Below the pieces are notes generated by a model. That model made no database searches. It worked only from the letters and a program-made list of their open reading frames with translations, and had not been told where the DNA came from. DNA of 64,000 nucleotides from Streptomyces sp. NBC_00425 (GTDB taxonomy: Bacteria; Actinomycetota; Actinomycetes; Streptomycetales; Streptomycetaceae). The stretch's first letter is position 1; the number at the start of each line of letters is the position of its first letter. Below are positions 25,614-33,908 of the stretch, one piece after another. The DNA is taken from NCBI RefSeq assembly GCF_036030735.1, contig NZ_CP107928.1, positions 7,874,001 through 7,938,000 of the forward strand, written 5' to 3'. A program made the position numbers and the translations under genes.

Positions 25614-27140
25614 GTGACTTCGCCTGCTTCGACGGACCGTGTTCCGCCCCAGCTCAGCGCGGCGCCCCGCCCCGCACCGGGCCCGGCAGCCGACGAGGGG
25701 CTGGCGCGGCGGCTGCGTGCGCTCGCCTGCACCGCGCCGATCCACGACCTCGACGCGCGCAAGGCCAACCTCGCCGGTGAGTACTCGGTCTACGGCATGG
25801 CGGAGATCGCCCTCGCCGCCATCGACCTCGTCACGCTGAACATGGACTTCGACACCGGCGCCGACCACGACCAGATAGTGGCCCGACTGCTGCCGCGCAT
25901 CGCCGCCCAGGCGCCCCGGCGACCCGTCGCCGAGCACGAGCGCGTGGCCCGCTGGGTCCTGGAGAACCTGATCAACGTGGGCAGCGTCGACCGCGGCTTC
26001 CGCGCCGCCTACGGCACGTTCGCGCCCGACGGCACCTATGTGCGCCGCGACTACGACTTCAAGCTGATCGAGGAGGTCCCCGGCTACGGCGGCGTGGTCT
26101 ACCTCCGGACGACCGACGAGGCCGTCAACGTCCTCGTCGGGGCCCTGGACACCGATGTCACCAGCGCGCAGATCGCCGCCGAGGTCAAGCTCGAGGTACT
26201 GATCCGCCGCGGCCGTCTCGCCGACGCCCAGCTCGCCGCCGAGCAGGCCCGCTACCGCACCGTGCAGTACTCGGAGACGCTGCGCCGCGCCCTGGAGGCC
26301 ACCCGGCGCAACGTGCGCGCGGTGGACTGGCTCAACGCCGTGCCCGACATGATCGCCGAGGCCCTCGACCACGTGGCGGACCGCTACCGCCACGAGAACG
26401 CGATCCTCACCAACATCCGCAAGGCCCGCGACGAGATCGAGGACGCCGAGAACAAGCGGCGGGCCGCCGAGCTCGTCGACATCGTCAAGGACTGCATCCG
26501 CCGCCACACCCAGCTGCAGTCCCGGCTGCTGGAGGCCGGCCCGCTGTTCCGCGCCGAGCAGGACCGGCAGGCCTTCGCCACCCCCATGACCTCGTCGGGC
26601 ATAGACCTCTACGGGCAGCTCGTCACCCCCGTGCTGCCGTTGCCGCTGGAGCAGGCCGTCCGTGTCACCGACGCGTTCTTCGCCCGGGGGACCGGTCTGC
26701 GCACACCGGGAGCCGTGCGGATGGGCGATCTCGTCGACCTGCTGCTGACGCCGCCGGTGGAGCGCGAGCACCTCGGCGCGGAGATGCCGGAACCGGATCT
26801 CATCGCCACCCCGGACGACAGCCGGTTCAGCGAGGAGCAGCTCGCCGCCGCCAAGAACCTGCTCGACCTGCCCGCGGACGCCCCGCGCCGGTTGTCCGGG
26901 CTGCTGGCCGAAGCGCGACGGGCCGACCCCGAACTGCCCTATCTGGTGGCCCTGCTGGCGGTACACGCGGCCAGCCCCGCGGTCGGCACCGCCTACCGGC
27001 AGGGCGAGGAGAAACTGCTCTTCGCCGTCGACGACGGGACCGAGCTGGACGACCCCGAATTCGGCGGGGCCGACCTGATCGTGGGCATGGCGCTGCTCGA
27101 CGCCGCGGGGATGGCGGCGGACCGCACGGAGGCGGCATGA
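25614..27140 (+). CDS. MukF/JetA-like subunit of an SMC system (proposed)
   Basis: 508 residues, soluble and mainly helical. After a disordered, Pro-rich N-terminus, a winged-helix-like region (about residues 25-135, with VAEHERVARWVLENLINVG) leads to an LRTTDEAVNVLVG segment and then long amphipathic helices rich in Arg and Glu (about residues 180-310) able to form coiled coils. The order A-B-C with a MukE-like gene and a 1546-residue SMC protein suggests a kleisin-type linker. GTG 25614 is 7 nt after TAGTCT (25601-25606), a good leaderless arrangement; ATG 25584 in the same frame is the alternative. I cannot name the family with certainty, so the function is inferred from size, helix pattern and neighbours. 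Confidence 0.6.
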   Translation: MTSPASTDRVPPQLSAAPRPAPGPAADEGLARRLRALACTAPIHDLDARKANLAGEYSVYGMAEIALAAIDLVTLNMDFDTGADHDQIVARLLPRIAAQAPRRPVAEHERVARWVLENLINVGSVDRGFRAAYGTFAPDGTYVRRDYDFKLIEEVPGYGGVVYLRTTDEAVNVLVGALDTDVTSAQIAAEVKLEVLIRRGRLADAQLAAEQARYRTVQYSETLRRALEATRRNVRAVDWLNAVPDMIAEALDHVADRYRHENAILTNIRKARDEIEDAENKRRAAELVDIVKDCIRRHTQLQSRLLEAGPLFRAEQDRQAFATPMTSSGIDLYGQLVTPVLPLPLEQAVRVTDAFFARGTGLRTPGAVRMGDLVDLLLTPPVEREHLGAEMPEPDLIATPDDSRFSEEQLAAAKNLLDLPADAPRRLSGLLAEARRADPELPYLVALLAVHAASPAVGTAYRQGEEKLLFAVDDGTELDDPEFGGADLIVGMALLDAAGMAADRTEAA

Positions 27141-27226
27141 GCCGGACCGGCCGCCGCATGCCCGAGCCCATGCCCACGCCCATGTACACGCACACGCACA
27201 CGCACACCGAGGAGCCGAAGCCGTGA
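27137..27226 (+). CDS. 29-codon bridging frame between the MukF-like and MukE-like genes
   Basis: ATG 27137 overlaps the stop of the upstream gene (ATGA), and the TGA at 27224-27226 overlaps the GTG start of the next gene (GTGA). Every codon ends in G or C. The peptide is Met/Pro-rich at first and then has a His-Thr repeat, ending MYTHTHTHTEEPKP. It might be a small protein or a coupling device carrying ribosomes across the 82-bp gap. The repeat is also a simple CACACG microsatellite, so it may be recent. Confidence 0.4.
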   Translation: MSRTGRRMPEPMPTPMYTHTHTHTEEPKP

Positions 27227-28101
27227 CCGAGCACGTCGAGTGGAGCGACACGGAGGCACCCGCTCCGGCGGCGCACACCGCCGTCACCCCCGCCGACGCC
27301 GCCGACGCGGCGCGGCTCGTCGCCTTCGGGCTCCAGCCCAGACTGCAGCCCGCGCGCGACCAGGAATACGCCGAGCTGCTGCGGCGCCACCGCGAGGACC
27401 CGGCCTTCGCGCGGCTCGCCGACGCCGTCGCCGCAGGGCTGGGGCTGATCGTGCTGGAGGTGTCCCCGCGCGCGGGGATGGCCGTCACCGCCGCCGAGGA
27501 CTCGGTCTTCGCCGTCCGCATGGGCGACTACGCGCGTCGTACGTCCGCCGACGGCGGCGACCGCTTCCTGCACGGCCTCGCGCACCTCGCCGTCGCCGCG
27601 ATGGCCTACCCGCGACCCGAGGACCTGGCCGACGACGGCTACATCGGGCGGGTCAGCGTCAACGGCGTCGACGCCTTCGTACGCCAGGCCTGCCGCCGGC
27701 TGGAGGAACGGGCGGAGCAGCAGGGCGAGAACACCGACCCCGCGAGCGACGCGCCCGGCCTGGAGGCCGCCTGGCGGATCTGGGCCAGACGCAGCGCCAC
27801 CGGCGCCACCAAGGACGCGCGCAGACTCGCCGGTTCCACCACCGGCATCGTCGGCAAGGCCGTCGCCTTCCTCACCGACTCCGGCTTCCTGCAGCGGACC
27901 GGCGACGACAGCGGCGGCACGTATCGGACCACCGCCCGCTACCAGCTCCAGGTACGCGACATGGCAGGCGCCGCCGCCATGGCCGAACTGCTGGAGCTGG
28001 GAGTCGTCCCGGTCACCGACGGCATCCCCACGCTGCTGCCGGCCGAGGAGAGCGACGACCTGGAACTGGTGGCCGACGCCGGGCTGCCGTTCCACTCCTG
28101 A
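27223..28101 (+). CDS. MukE/JetB-like subunit of an SMC system (proposed)
   Basis: 292 residues, soluble. It begins at GTG 27223 with GAGGAG upstream. An acidic, Ala-rich N-terminus precedes ARLVAFGLQPRLQPARDQEYAEL (shown in part) and a segment LLRRHREDPAFARLADAVAAG. Then come a winged-helix-like block and ATKDARRLAGSTTGIVGKAVAFL, followed by GGTYRTTARYQLQVRDM, which reads as a DNA-binding or dimerising wing. Length and place match MukE/JetB, which bridges the kleisin and the SMC heads. The identification is by context; the sequence itself carries no decisive signature. Confidence 0.55.
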   Translation: MTEHVEWSDTEAPAPAAHTAVTPADAADAARLVAFGLQPRLQPARDQEYAELLRRHREDPAFARLADAVAAGLGLIVLEVSPRAGMAVTAAEDSVFAVRMGDYARRTSADGGDRFLHGLAHLAVAAMAYPRPEDLADDGYIGRVSVNGVDAFVRQACRRLEERAEQQGENTDPASDAPGLEAAWRIWARRSATGATKDARRLAGSTTGIVGKAVAFLTDSGFLQRTGDDSGGTYRTTARYQLQVRDMAGAAAMAELLELGVVPVTDGIPTLLPAEESDDLELVADAGLPFHS

Positions 28102-28167
28102 GGCGCCGCCCCTCTCCTGAGGGCGCCTCAACCCCCCTGTTCTGCCGAAGACTTACGAGAGTCCGCC

Positions 28168-31100
28168 ATGTACGAGCTGTCCCGGGTCCGCCTCTACTCC
28201 ATCGGCCCTGCCGGTGCGCGCTATGCCGACACCGTGCTTGACCTGCGGGGCGTCGGCGACGTCGTGCCCGACCCCGCTCCCACCCAGGCGGAGTTCTTCG
28301 AGGAGGAACCGGTCGGCCCGCCGCGCCGGCCCGCCCCCGCGGGCGTCCTCTTCCTGGAGAACGGCGGCGGCAAGTCCGTCCTGCTCAAGCTGATCTTCTC
28401 CGTGATGCTGCCAGGCCACCGCAACACCCTCGGCGGCGCCAGCTCCGGTGTGCTGCGCAAGTTCCTCCTGGCCGACGACTGCGGACATGTGGCTCTCGAG
28501 TGGCAGCACGTGCTCACCGGCGAGTGCGTGGTCGTCGGCAAGGCGAGCGAGTGGCGCGGGCGGCAGGTGTCCAACGACCCGCGCAAGTTCGCGGAGGCCT
28601 GGTACTCGTTCCGGCCCGGGCCCGGGCTGAGCCTGGACAACCTGCCCGTCGCCGAGGCCACCGCCGTCCGCCCGCCCGTCGAGGGCGCCTCCGGCGCGCA
28701 GGGCCGCCGACGCACCATGAAGGGCTTCCGGGACGCCATCACCGAGGCCGGAAAGGCGTATCCGCACCTGGAGGTGCACTGGGAGGAGATCCACGACCGC
28801 TGGATCGAGCACCTCGGCGAACTGGGCCTGGACCCGGAACTCTTCCGCTACCAGCGGGAGATGAATGCCGACGAGGGCGAGGCCGCCGGCCTCTTCGCGG
28901 TGAAGAAGGACTCCGACTTCACCGACCTGCTGCTGCGCGCGGTCACCGACACACGCGACACCGACGGACTCGCCGACCTGGTCAGCGGCTTCGGCAACAA
29001 GCTCGGCCGGCGCGCCGAGCTGATCGCCGAACGGGACTTCACCGCCGGGTCGGCGGACCTGCTCGGGCGGATCGTCGACGCCGCCGGGTCGCGCTCACGC
29101 GCGCGCGAGGTCCACGCCGCGGCCGAGCGGCGCACCCGCGCGCTGGCCCGCCGACTGTCCGCCCGGGGCGTACGGGAGAAGACGCGGGCCGGTGATCTCG
29201 CCCAGCGGGTCACGGCCGCCGCGTACGCCGTCACGCACTCCGAGGGCGCACGGGAGCGCAGTGCCCTGATCGCGGCCGAACTCGCCTTCCGGCACGCGTC
29301 GCTGGCCCTCGCCGCAGCGGAGAAGTCCGCCGCCGCGCAGAAACGCGAACTCGCCGACGCCCGCACCCTGCACTCCGCGTGGCAGGCCGCCGAGGCCGTA
29401 CTGCGCCACCGGGCCGCCGCCGACCGCGTCGCGCGCGTGTCCGCCGCGATCCAGGAAGCAGAACGGGACGCCGCCCCCGCACTCGCCGCCCGTGCCCGGG
29501 CCGCCGTCGACCTCGTCCGTGCCCTGCACGCCGCCGCCGACAGCGCCGAGACCCTCGCCAACGAGGAGGAGGAGCGCTCGGCCGCGCTCCAGGAGGTCGG
29601 CGAGTCCGCCCACCGCGACGCCACGTCCGCCGCGACCGACGCCCAGCGCGCCCGCAGCGAGGTGGGGCACCTGCGCCAGCGGCTCTCCGAGGTCGAACAG
29701 GAGACCGCCGAAGCCGTACGCGCAGGCTGGCTCGACGACAGCGCCCCCGACGCCGACCCGGCCCGCGCGGCCCTCGCCGCCAGCGACGCCGAGAAGACGG
29801 CCGTCGCCGCCTGGGACACCGCCCGCGAAACCTCGGCACGGGCCGCCGAGCACGCGCGCGAGGCCGCCTCGGCCGAGTCCCGCGCCGAACTCACCGCCGC
29901 CCGGGCCGCCGACGCGGCCACAGGCGCGGAGCGCTCCTACGAGGCCGAGCGGCGGCTCGCCGAATCCCTGGCCGGCGAGGAACGCCTCGCGGAACTGCTC
30001 GGGCTGACCGGCCGCGGAGCTCGCCCCCGCATCCCCCAGCCCCGGCAGGACGGCGAGCCGGACGACGGCTCAGCGCTGACCCCCGAGGACCTGGACCGCT
30101 GCGCCGACGAACTGCGCGAGCTCCTCGACGACGCCGTCTCCTCCGCGGAACGGCAGCTCTTCGACCTGCGGACCGCCGCCGCCGACGACTCCCGCATCCT
30201 CGGCGCCCTGGGCGACGGCGGACTGCTGCCGCCCGGCCCGGACGTCCTCGCCACCGTCGAGTTCCTCGGCGAGCACGGCATCCCCGCCCTGCCCGGCTGG
30301 CGCTACCTCGCCCAGGCCGTCGACCCCGCCGACCACGCCCGTGTGCTCGCCGCCCGGCCGGAACTGGTCGACGGCGTGATCATCACCGACCCCGGCTCCC
30401 ACGCACGCGCGCGTGAGGCGCTCGGCGCCGCCGCACTGCTGCCCCGTTCCGCCGTGGCCGTCGGCACCGCCGCCGCCCTGCTCGCCCCGACCCCGCCGGT
30501 CGACTCCGGCGGCGGTCCCCTGAGCGAGGTCTTCCTCGTCCCGCCGAACCCGGCCATGCACGACGAGCACGCCGCCGACGAGGAGCGGCAGGCGCTGCGC
30601 GCACGGGCGACCGAGCGCGACGAGGACATCCGCCGTCTCGCGGGGCGGCTCGCCAAGGACCGGGAACTGTCCGCGCGCCTCGCGTCCTGGCGGGCCGGCT
30701 GTCCGGCCGGGCGGCTCGCCGAGCTGGCCCGGGCCGCCACGGAGGCGCGCGCCTTCGCCGAGGAGTCCGAGGCCGAGCTGGCCGAGGCGCGCGGAGTGCG
30801 CGCGGAGGCCGAGGAGAGCGCCGCCGAGGCCGCCCAGGCCCGCGACGAACACCAGGAGGCCGCGCAGCGGGCCAGACGGGCCGCCGACGCCCTCGCCGGA
30901 CTCGCCTTCCGGCTGCGCGAACGCGCCGGCTGGCAGGTCAAGGTGCGCGAACTCGCCGACGAGGCAGCCGAGTCGGAGGCACGCGCACAGTCCTGCCTCG
31001 AGCGCGCCAGGGCCGCCGACGAGGACCGGCGAGGCGCCCAGCGGGCCGCGGACGACGCCCGCCGCACCGCGCGTGCGCTGCGCGCCGAGCGCGCCGAGAT

Positions 31101-32808
31101 CGCCGGCGCCCCCGACGACGTCCCACAGGACGGGACGGCCGAGCCCACGGCGTCCCTGCCCGCGCTGCGCGAGGCCTACCGGGCCGCGTCCCTGCTGTAC
31201 GAGAAGGTCGGCGTCGGCGCCGACCTGCGCGCCGAACAGGCCCGGGCGGAGAGCGACGAGAGCGCCGCCCGCACCGAACTGGACCGGCTCAGCAACAAGG
31301 TCCGCACCCGCGCCGAACATTTGCTCCAGTCGCCCGACGGCTCCGACGGACCCTCCCGGCAGGCCGCCGCGGCACGAGCGGAGGAGCTGGTGCAGCTCCT
31401 GGAGACCCGCATGTCCACCGCCAGCGAGCAGCTCGGGCGGCTGCGCGGCGAACACGAACGGCTCGCGCCCGAGGACGGCGAGGCGCACACCGAGCTGGCC
31501 GAGGAGCTCCGGCCCCGCGACGCCGAGCACGCCCAGGCGCTGCTGCGCACCGCCACCGCCGAACTCGCCGCCCGCGCCGAGGCCTTGGAGCAGTCACGCG
31601 AGGCGCATGCCGAACTCCTGGCCGCCCACCGGGCCGCCGAGGACGCGGCCGGCGGCTTCGACGAGATCGCCGCGATGCTCCGCGACCTGCTGCGCGAACA
31701 CGGCCCTGAGGAAGAACGGGAGGAGCCGGAGCCCTACCCCGGCGTCCTGGAGGAGGCGCGCAGGTCGGCCGCCGAGGCCCGCCGCTCCCTGCGCGGCTGC
31801 GCCGCCGACCTCTCCGCCGCGGAGTCGTCCGTACGCGAGGCGAGCGATGTGCTCGTCCGGCACGCCAACTCCACACGTTACGAGCAGGTGCGCACCCCCG
31901 CGCGTCAGCAGATCCGCGAACTTCCCGCCTCCGCGCTGCCGGAGCACGCGCAGAAGTGGGCGGACGCCTTCGCTCCCCGGCTGCGCGTCCTGACGGACGA
32001 ACTGGCGCAGCTGGAGCGCAACCGGGACTCGATCGTGGACCGTCTGCGGGGGCTCGTCGAGTCCGCGCTCGCCACTCTGCGCTCGGCCCAGCGGCTCTCC
32101 CGGCTGCCCGAAGGGCTCGGCGAGTGGTCCGGACAGGAGTTCCTGCGCATCCGCTTCGAGGAGCCCGACCAGGCGACCCTCGTCGAGCGGCTCGGCGAGG
32201 TCATCGACGAGGCGACGCGCGCGGCCGTGAAGAAGAACTCCGACCTGCGGCGTGACGGCATGTCGCTGCTGTTGCGCGGGGTCGGCGCGGCCCTGCAGCC
32301 CCGAGGCGTCGCCGTCGAGATCCTCAAGCCGGACGCCGTCCTGCGGGCCGAGCGCGTCCCCGTCGGACAGATGGGCGACGTGTTCTCCGGCGGCCAGTTG
32401 CTCACCGCAGCCATCGCCCTGTACTGCACGATGGCGGCCCTGAGGAGCAACGACCGGGGCAGGGACAAGCACCGGTACGCCGGCACGCTGTTCCTCGACA
32501 ACCCCATCGGGCGGGCCAACGCGACCTATCTGCTGGAACTCCAGAGGGCGGTCTCGGACGCGCTCGGCGTGCAGCTCCTCTACACCACCGGCCTGTTCGA
32601 CACCACGGCCCTCGCGGAGTTCCCGCTGGTCATCCGGCTGCGCAATGACGCTGACCTGCGGGCGGGCCTGAAGTACATCAGTGTCGAGGAGCATCTGCGG
32701 CCAGGTCTGCCGCAGCAGGCACCGGCGGCGGACGGCGACGCGGTGCAGGCGCACAGCGAGATCACGGCGACGCGAATGTACAAACGGCCCGCACCGAACG
32801 CTGGTTGA
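28168..32808 (+). CDS. SMC-like ATPase (MukB/JetC-type), 1546 residues
   Basis: A very long protein with the SMC layout: an N-terminal ATPase half with Walker A in LENGGGKSVLLKL (about residues 61-72), long Ala/Glu/Arg-rich coiled coils (about residues 300-620 and 820-1350), a globular hinge-like region between them (about residues 640-780, with GIPALPGWRYLAQAVDPADHA), and a C-terminal head with the signature FSGGQ (about 1405) and Walker B GTLFLDNPIG (about 1440). The residue after the Walker B Asp is Asn, where most SMC heads have the catalytic Glu. ATG 28168 begins MYELSRVRLYSIG, a typical first beta strand. SMC proteins of this class entrap and extrude DNA; in Wadjet they restrict plasmids. 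No JetD-like nuclease gene follows. Confidence 0.82.
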   Translation: MYELSRVRLYSIGPAGARYADTVLDLRGVGDVVPDPAPTQAEFFEEEPVGPPRRPAPAGVLFLENGGGKSVLLKLIFSVMLPGHRNTLGGASSGVLRKFLLADDCGHVALEWQHVLTGECVVVGKASEWRGRQVSNDPRKFAEAWYSFRPGPGLSLDNLPVAEATAVRPPVEGASGAQGRRRTMKGFRDAITEAGKAYPHLEVHWEEIHDRWIEHLGELGLDPELFRYQREMNADEGEAAGLFAVKKDSDFTDLLLRAVTDTRDTDGLADLVSGFGNKLGRRAELIAERDFTAGSADLLGRIVDAAGSRSRAREVHAAAERRTRALARRLSARGVREKTRAGDLAQRVTAAAYAVTHSEGARERSALIAAELAFRHASLALAAAEKSAAAQKRELADARTLHSAWQAAEAVLRHRAAADRVARVSAAIQEAERDAAPALAARARAAVDLVRALHAAADSAETLANEEEERSAALQEVGESAHRDATSAATDAQRARSEVGHLRQRLSEVEQETAEAVRAGWLDDSAPDADPARAALAASDAEKTAVAAWDTARETSARAAEHAREAASAESRAELTAARAADAATGAERSYEAERRLAESLAGEERLAELLGLTGRGARPRIPQPRQDGEPDDGSALTPEDLDRCADELRELLDDAVSSAERQLFDLRTAAADDSRILGALGDGGLLPPGPDVLATVEFLGEHGIPALPGWRYLAQAVDPADHARVLAARPELVDGVIITDPGSHARAREALGAAALLPRSAVAVGTAAALLAPTPPVDSGGGPLSEVFLVPPNPAMHDEHAADEERQALRARATERDEDIRRLAGRLAKDRELSARLASWRAGCPAGRLAELARAATEARAFAEESEAELAEARGVRAEAEESAAEAAQARDEHQEAAQRARRAADALAGLAFRLRERAGWQVKVRELADEAAESEARAQSCLERARAADEDRRGAQRAADDARRTARALRAERAEIAGAPDDVPQDGTAEPTASLPALREAYRAASLLYEKVGVGADLRAEQARAESDESAARTELDRLSNKVRTRAEHLLQSPDGSDGPSRQAAAARAEELVQLLETRMSTASEQLGRLRGEHERLAPEDGEAHTELAEELRPRDAEHAQALLRTATAELAARAEALEQSREAHAELLAAHRAAEDAAGGFDEIAAMLRDLLREHGPEEEREEPEPYPGVLEEARRSAAEARRSLRGCAADLSAAESSVREASDVLVRHANSTRYEQVRTPARQQIRELPASALPEHAQKWADAFAPRLRVLTDELAQLERNRDSIVDRLRGLVESALATLRSAQRLSRLPEGLGEWSGQEFLRIRFEEPDQATLVERLGEVIDEATRAAVKKNSDLRRDGMSLLLRGVGAALQPRGVAVEILKPDAVLRAERVPVGQMGDVFSGGQLLTAAIALYCTMAALRSNDRGRDKHRYAGTLFLDNPIGRANATYLLELQRAVSDALGVQLLYTTGLFDTTALAEFPLVIRLRNDADLRAGLKYISVEEHLRPGLPQQAPAADGDAVQAHSEITATRMYKRPAPNAG

Positions 32809-32842
32809 CCAGCTGTACGGCTCGAGGAGAACCGCAGGGCAC

Positions 32843-32865
32843 GCCCTCCCCGGCCCGGGGAGGGC
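32843..32865. terminator. Terminator downstream of the SMC-like gene
   Basis: Perfect 10-bp arms (GCCCTCCCCG at 32843-32852 and its complement at 32856-32865) with a 3-nt loop, between the SMC-like gene and a convergent membrane protein gene. Confidence 0.75.
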
Positions 32866-32873
32866 TCTCGGCC

Positions 32874-33488
32874 TCAGGGGTGAGACAGCTGCCCGGCGCC
32901 GCTCTGCCTGCGTATCCGCTCCTGCGCCCGCTCGGCGGTCCGTTCCTGTCGCCGGGCCCTGCGCTGCTCGCGTCGCAGGGCACGCGCGGTGCTGCTCGGC
33001 GTCGACACCACGCCGTTGCGCTGGTTCCACACCTGTCGCGTCACCCAGACGTCGAGCGCGCCCCAGGTGGCCAGCACCGTGCTGACCACACTGCTGATCA
33101 CCATGGGGAACGCCAGCCAGGACCCGGCCAGCGTGCACAGGAAGGCGACCATCGCCTGGATCAGCGTCACGGCGATGACGAGCACCGCACGCACGGCCGC
33201 CGTACGCACCGGGTCGGGCATGCGACGCCGCTTCGCCGGCTCCTCCACCCACAACGGCCGGTAGACGACCCGCCCTTGTCGCGCGGAGGAGCCGCCACCG
33301 CCACCGCCACCGGTGGCCGCTGGGCCGCCCCGGTCTGTCGACCCGCCCGCGCTCGCGGTATGCGCCGGCTGTTCCGCCCGCACCTGCCTGTTCCGACTGG
33401 CGGCATCCGATGCCACAGGGTCCCGCAGCGCCGTACCGCCCGCCGCCGCACCGTCCTCGGACGCCTCACGCCGCTCCGCCGTGCCCAT
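32874..33488 (-). CDS. Membrane protein of unknown function
   Basis: 204 residues. A long, charged, disordered N-terminus with a Gly run (GGGGGGG near residue 70) is followed by two hydrophobic helices (VRAVLVIAVTLIQAMVAFLC and LAFPMVISSVVSTVLATWGA) and a strongly basic C-terminus (about residues 160-204, rich in Arg). The topology suggests both ends in the cytoplasm. I chose ATG 33488, with GGGGAG upstream; a GTG six codons earlier is possible. It converges with the SMC-like gene and is divergent from the conservon. It looks like a conserved Streptomyces protein, but I cannot assign a function. Confidence 0.75.
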   Translation of the reverse strand: MGTAERREASEDGAAAGGTALRDPVASDAASRNRQVRAEQPAHTASAGGSTDRGGPAATGGGGGGGSSARQGRVVYRPLWVEEPAKRRRMPDPVRTAAVRAVLVIAVTLIQAMVAFLCTLAGSWLAFPMVISSVVSTVLATWGALDVWVTRQVWNQRNGVVSTPSSTARALRREQRRARRQERTAERAQERIRRQSGAGQLSHP

Positions 33489-33908
33489 CACCGTGTCACT
33501 CCCCACCGCCGGCAGTCCGCTCGCCTCCGGGTCGAAGACCCGGCTCCCCAGTGGCTGCCCGGCTTGCGCTGATGTACGCCGCCCAGGTGCGGCCCACGGC
33601 TCGTGTGGCCGATTCCGCCCCCAGCTCCCATGGAGTAGGACGATCGACGTGCCCTGATTGTTCCCTCGTTGCGAAAAATTCTGGCCAACTCATGCGCGGA
33701 GTCGACCGGATCCGTCCGGGCCCGGGACGCATGATTCGGGGCTGTCATCTCCCGTAATTTTCGGACAACATGCCATGTCTCGCCCTCGGTACGGAAGTTC
33801 AGGTTCCGGACGCCTCTTCGAGTTAACTGTGTGTCGGTAGTAGGCTCTCGCCGTTTGTTGACGCACATGCGTACCCCCGACCGGTGGGGGTTCGAGCTGG
33901 GGGAGGCC

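Noticed and set aside
32809..33488. A JetD-like nuclease after the SMC gene
   Set aside because: The only nearby frame is a 204-residue, two-helix membrane protein on the opposite strand.
33831..33908. Earlier start codons for cvnA (GTG 33831, ATG 33867)
   Set aside because: Neither has a good SD, whereas ATG 33909 follows GGGGGAGGCC directly before the membrane anchor.
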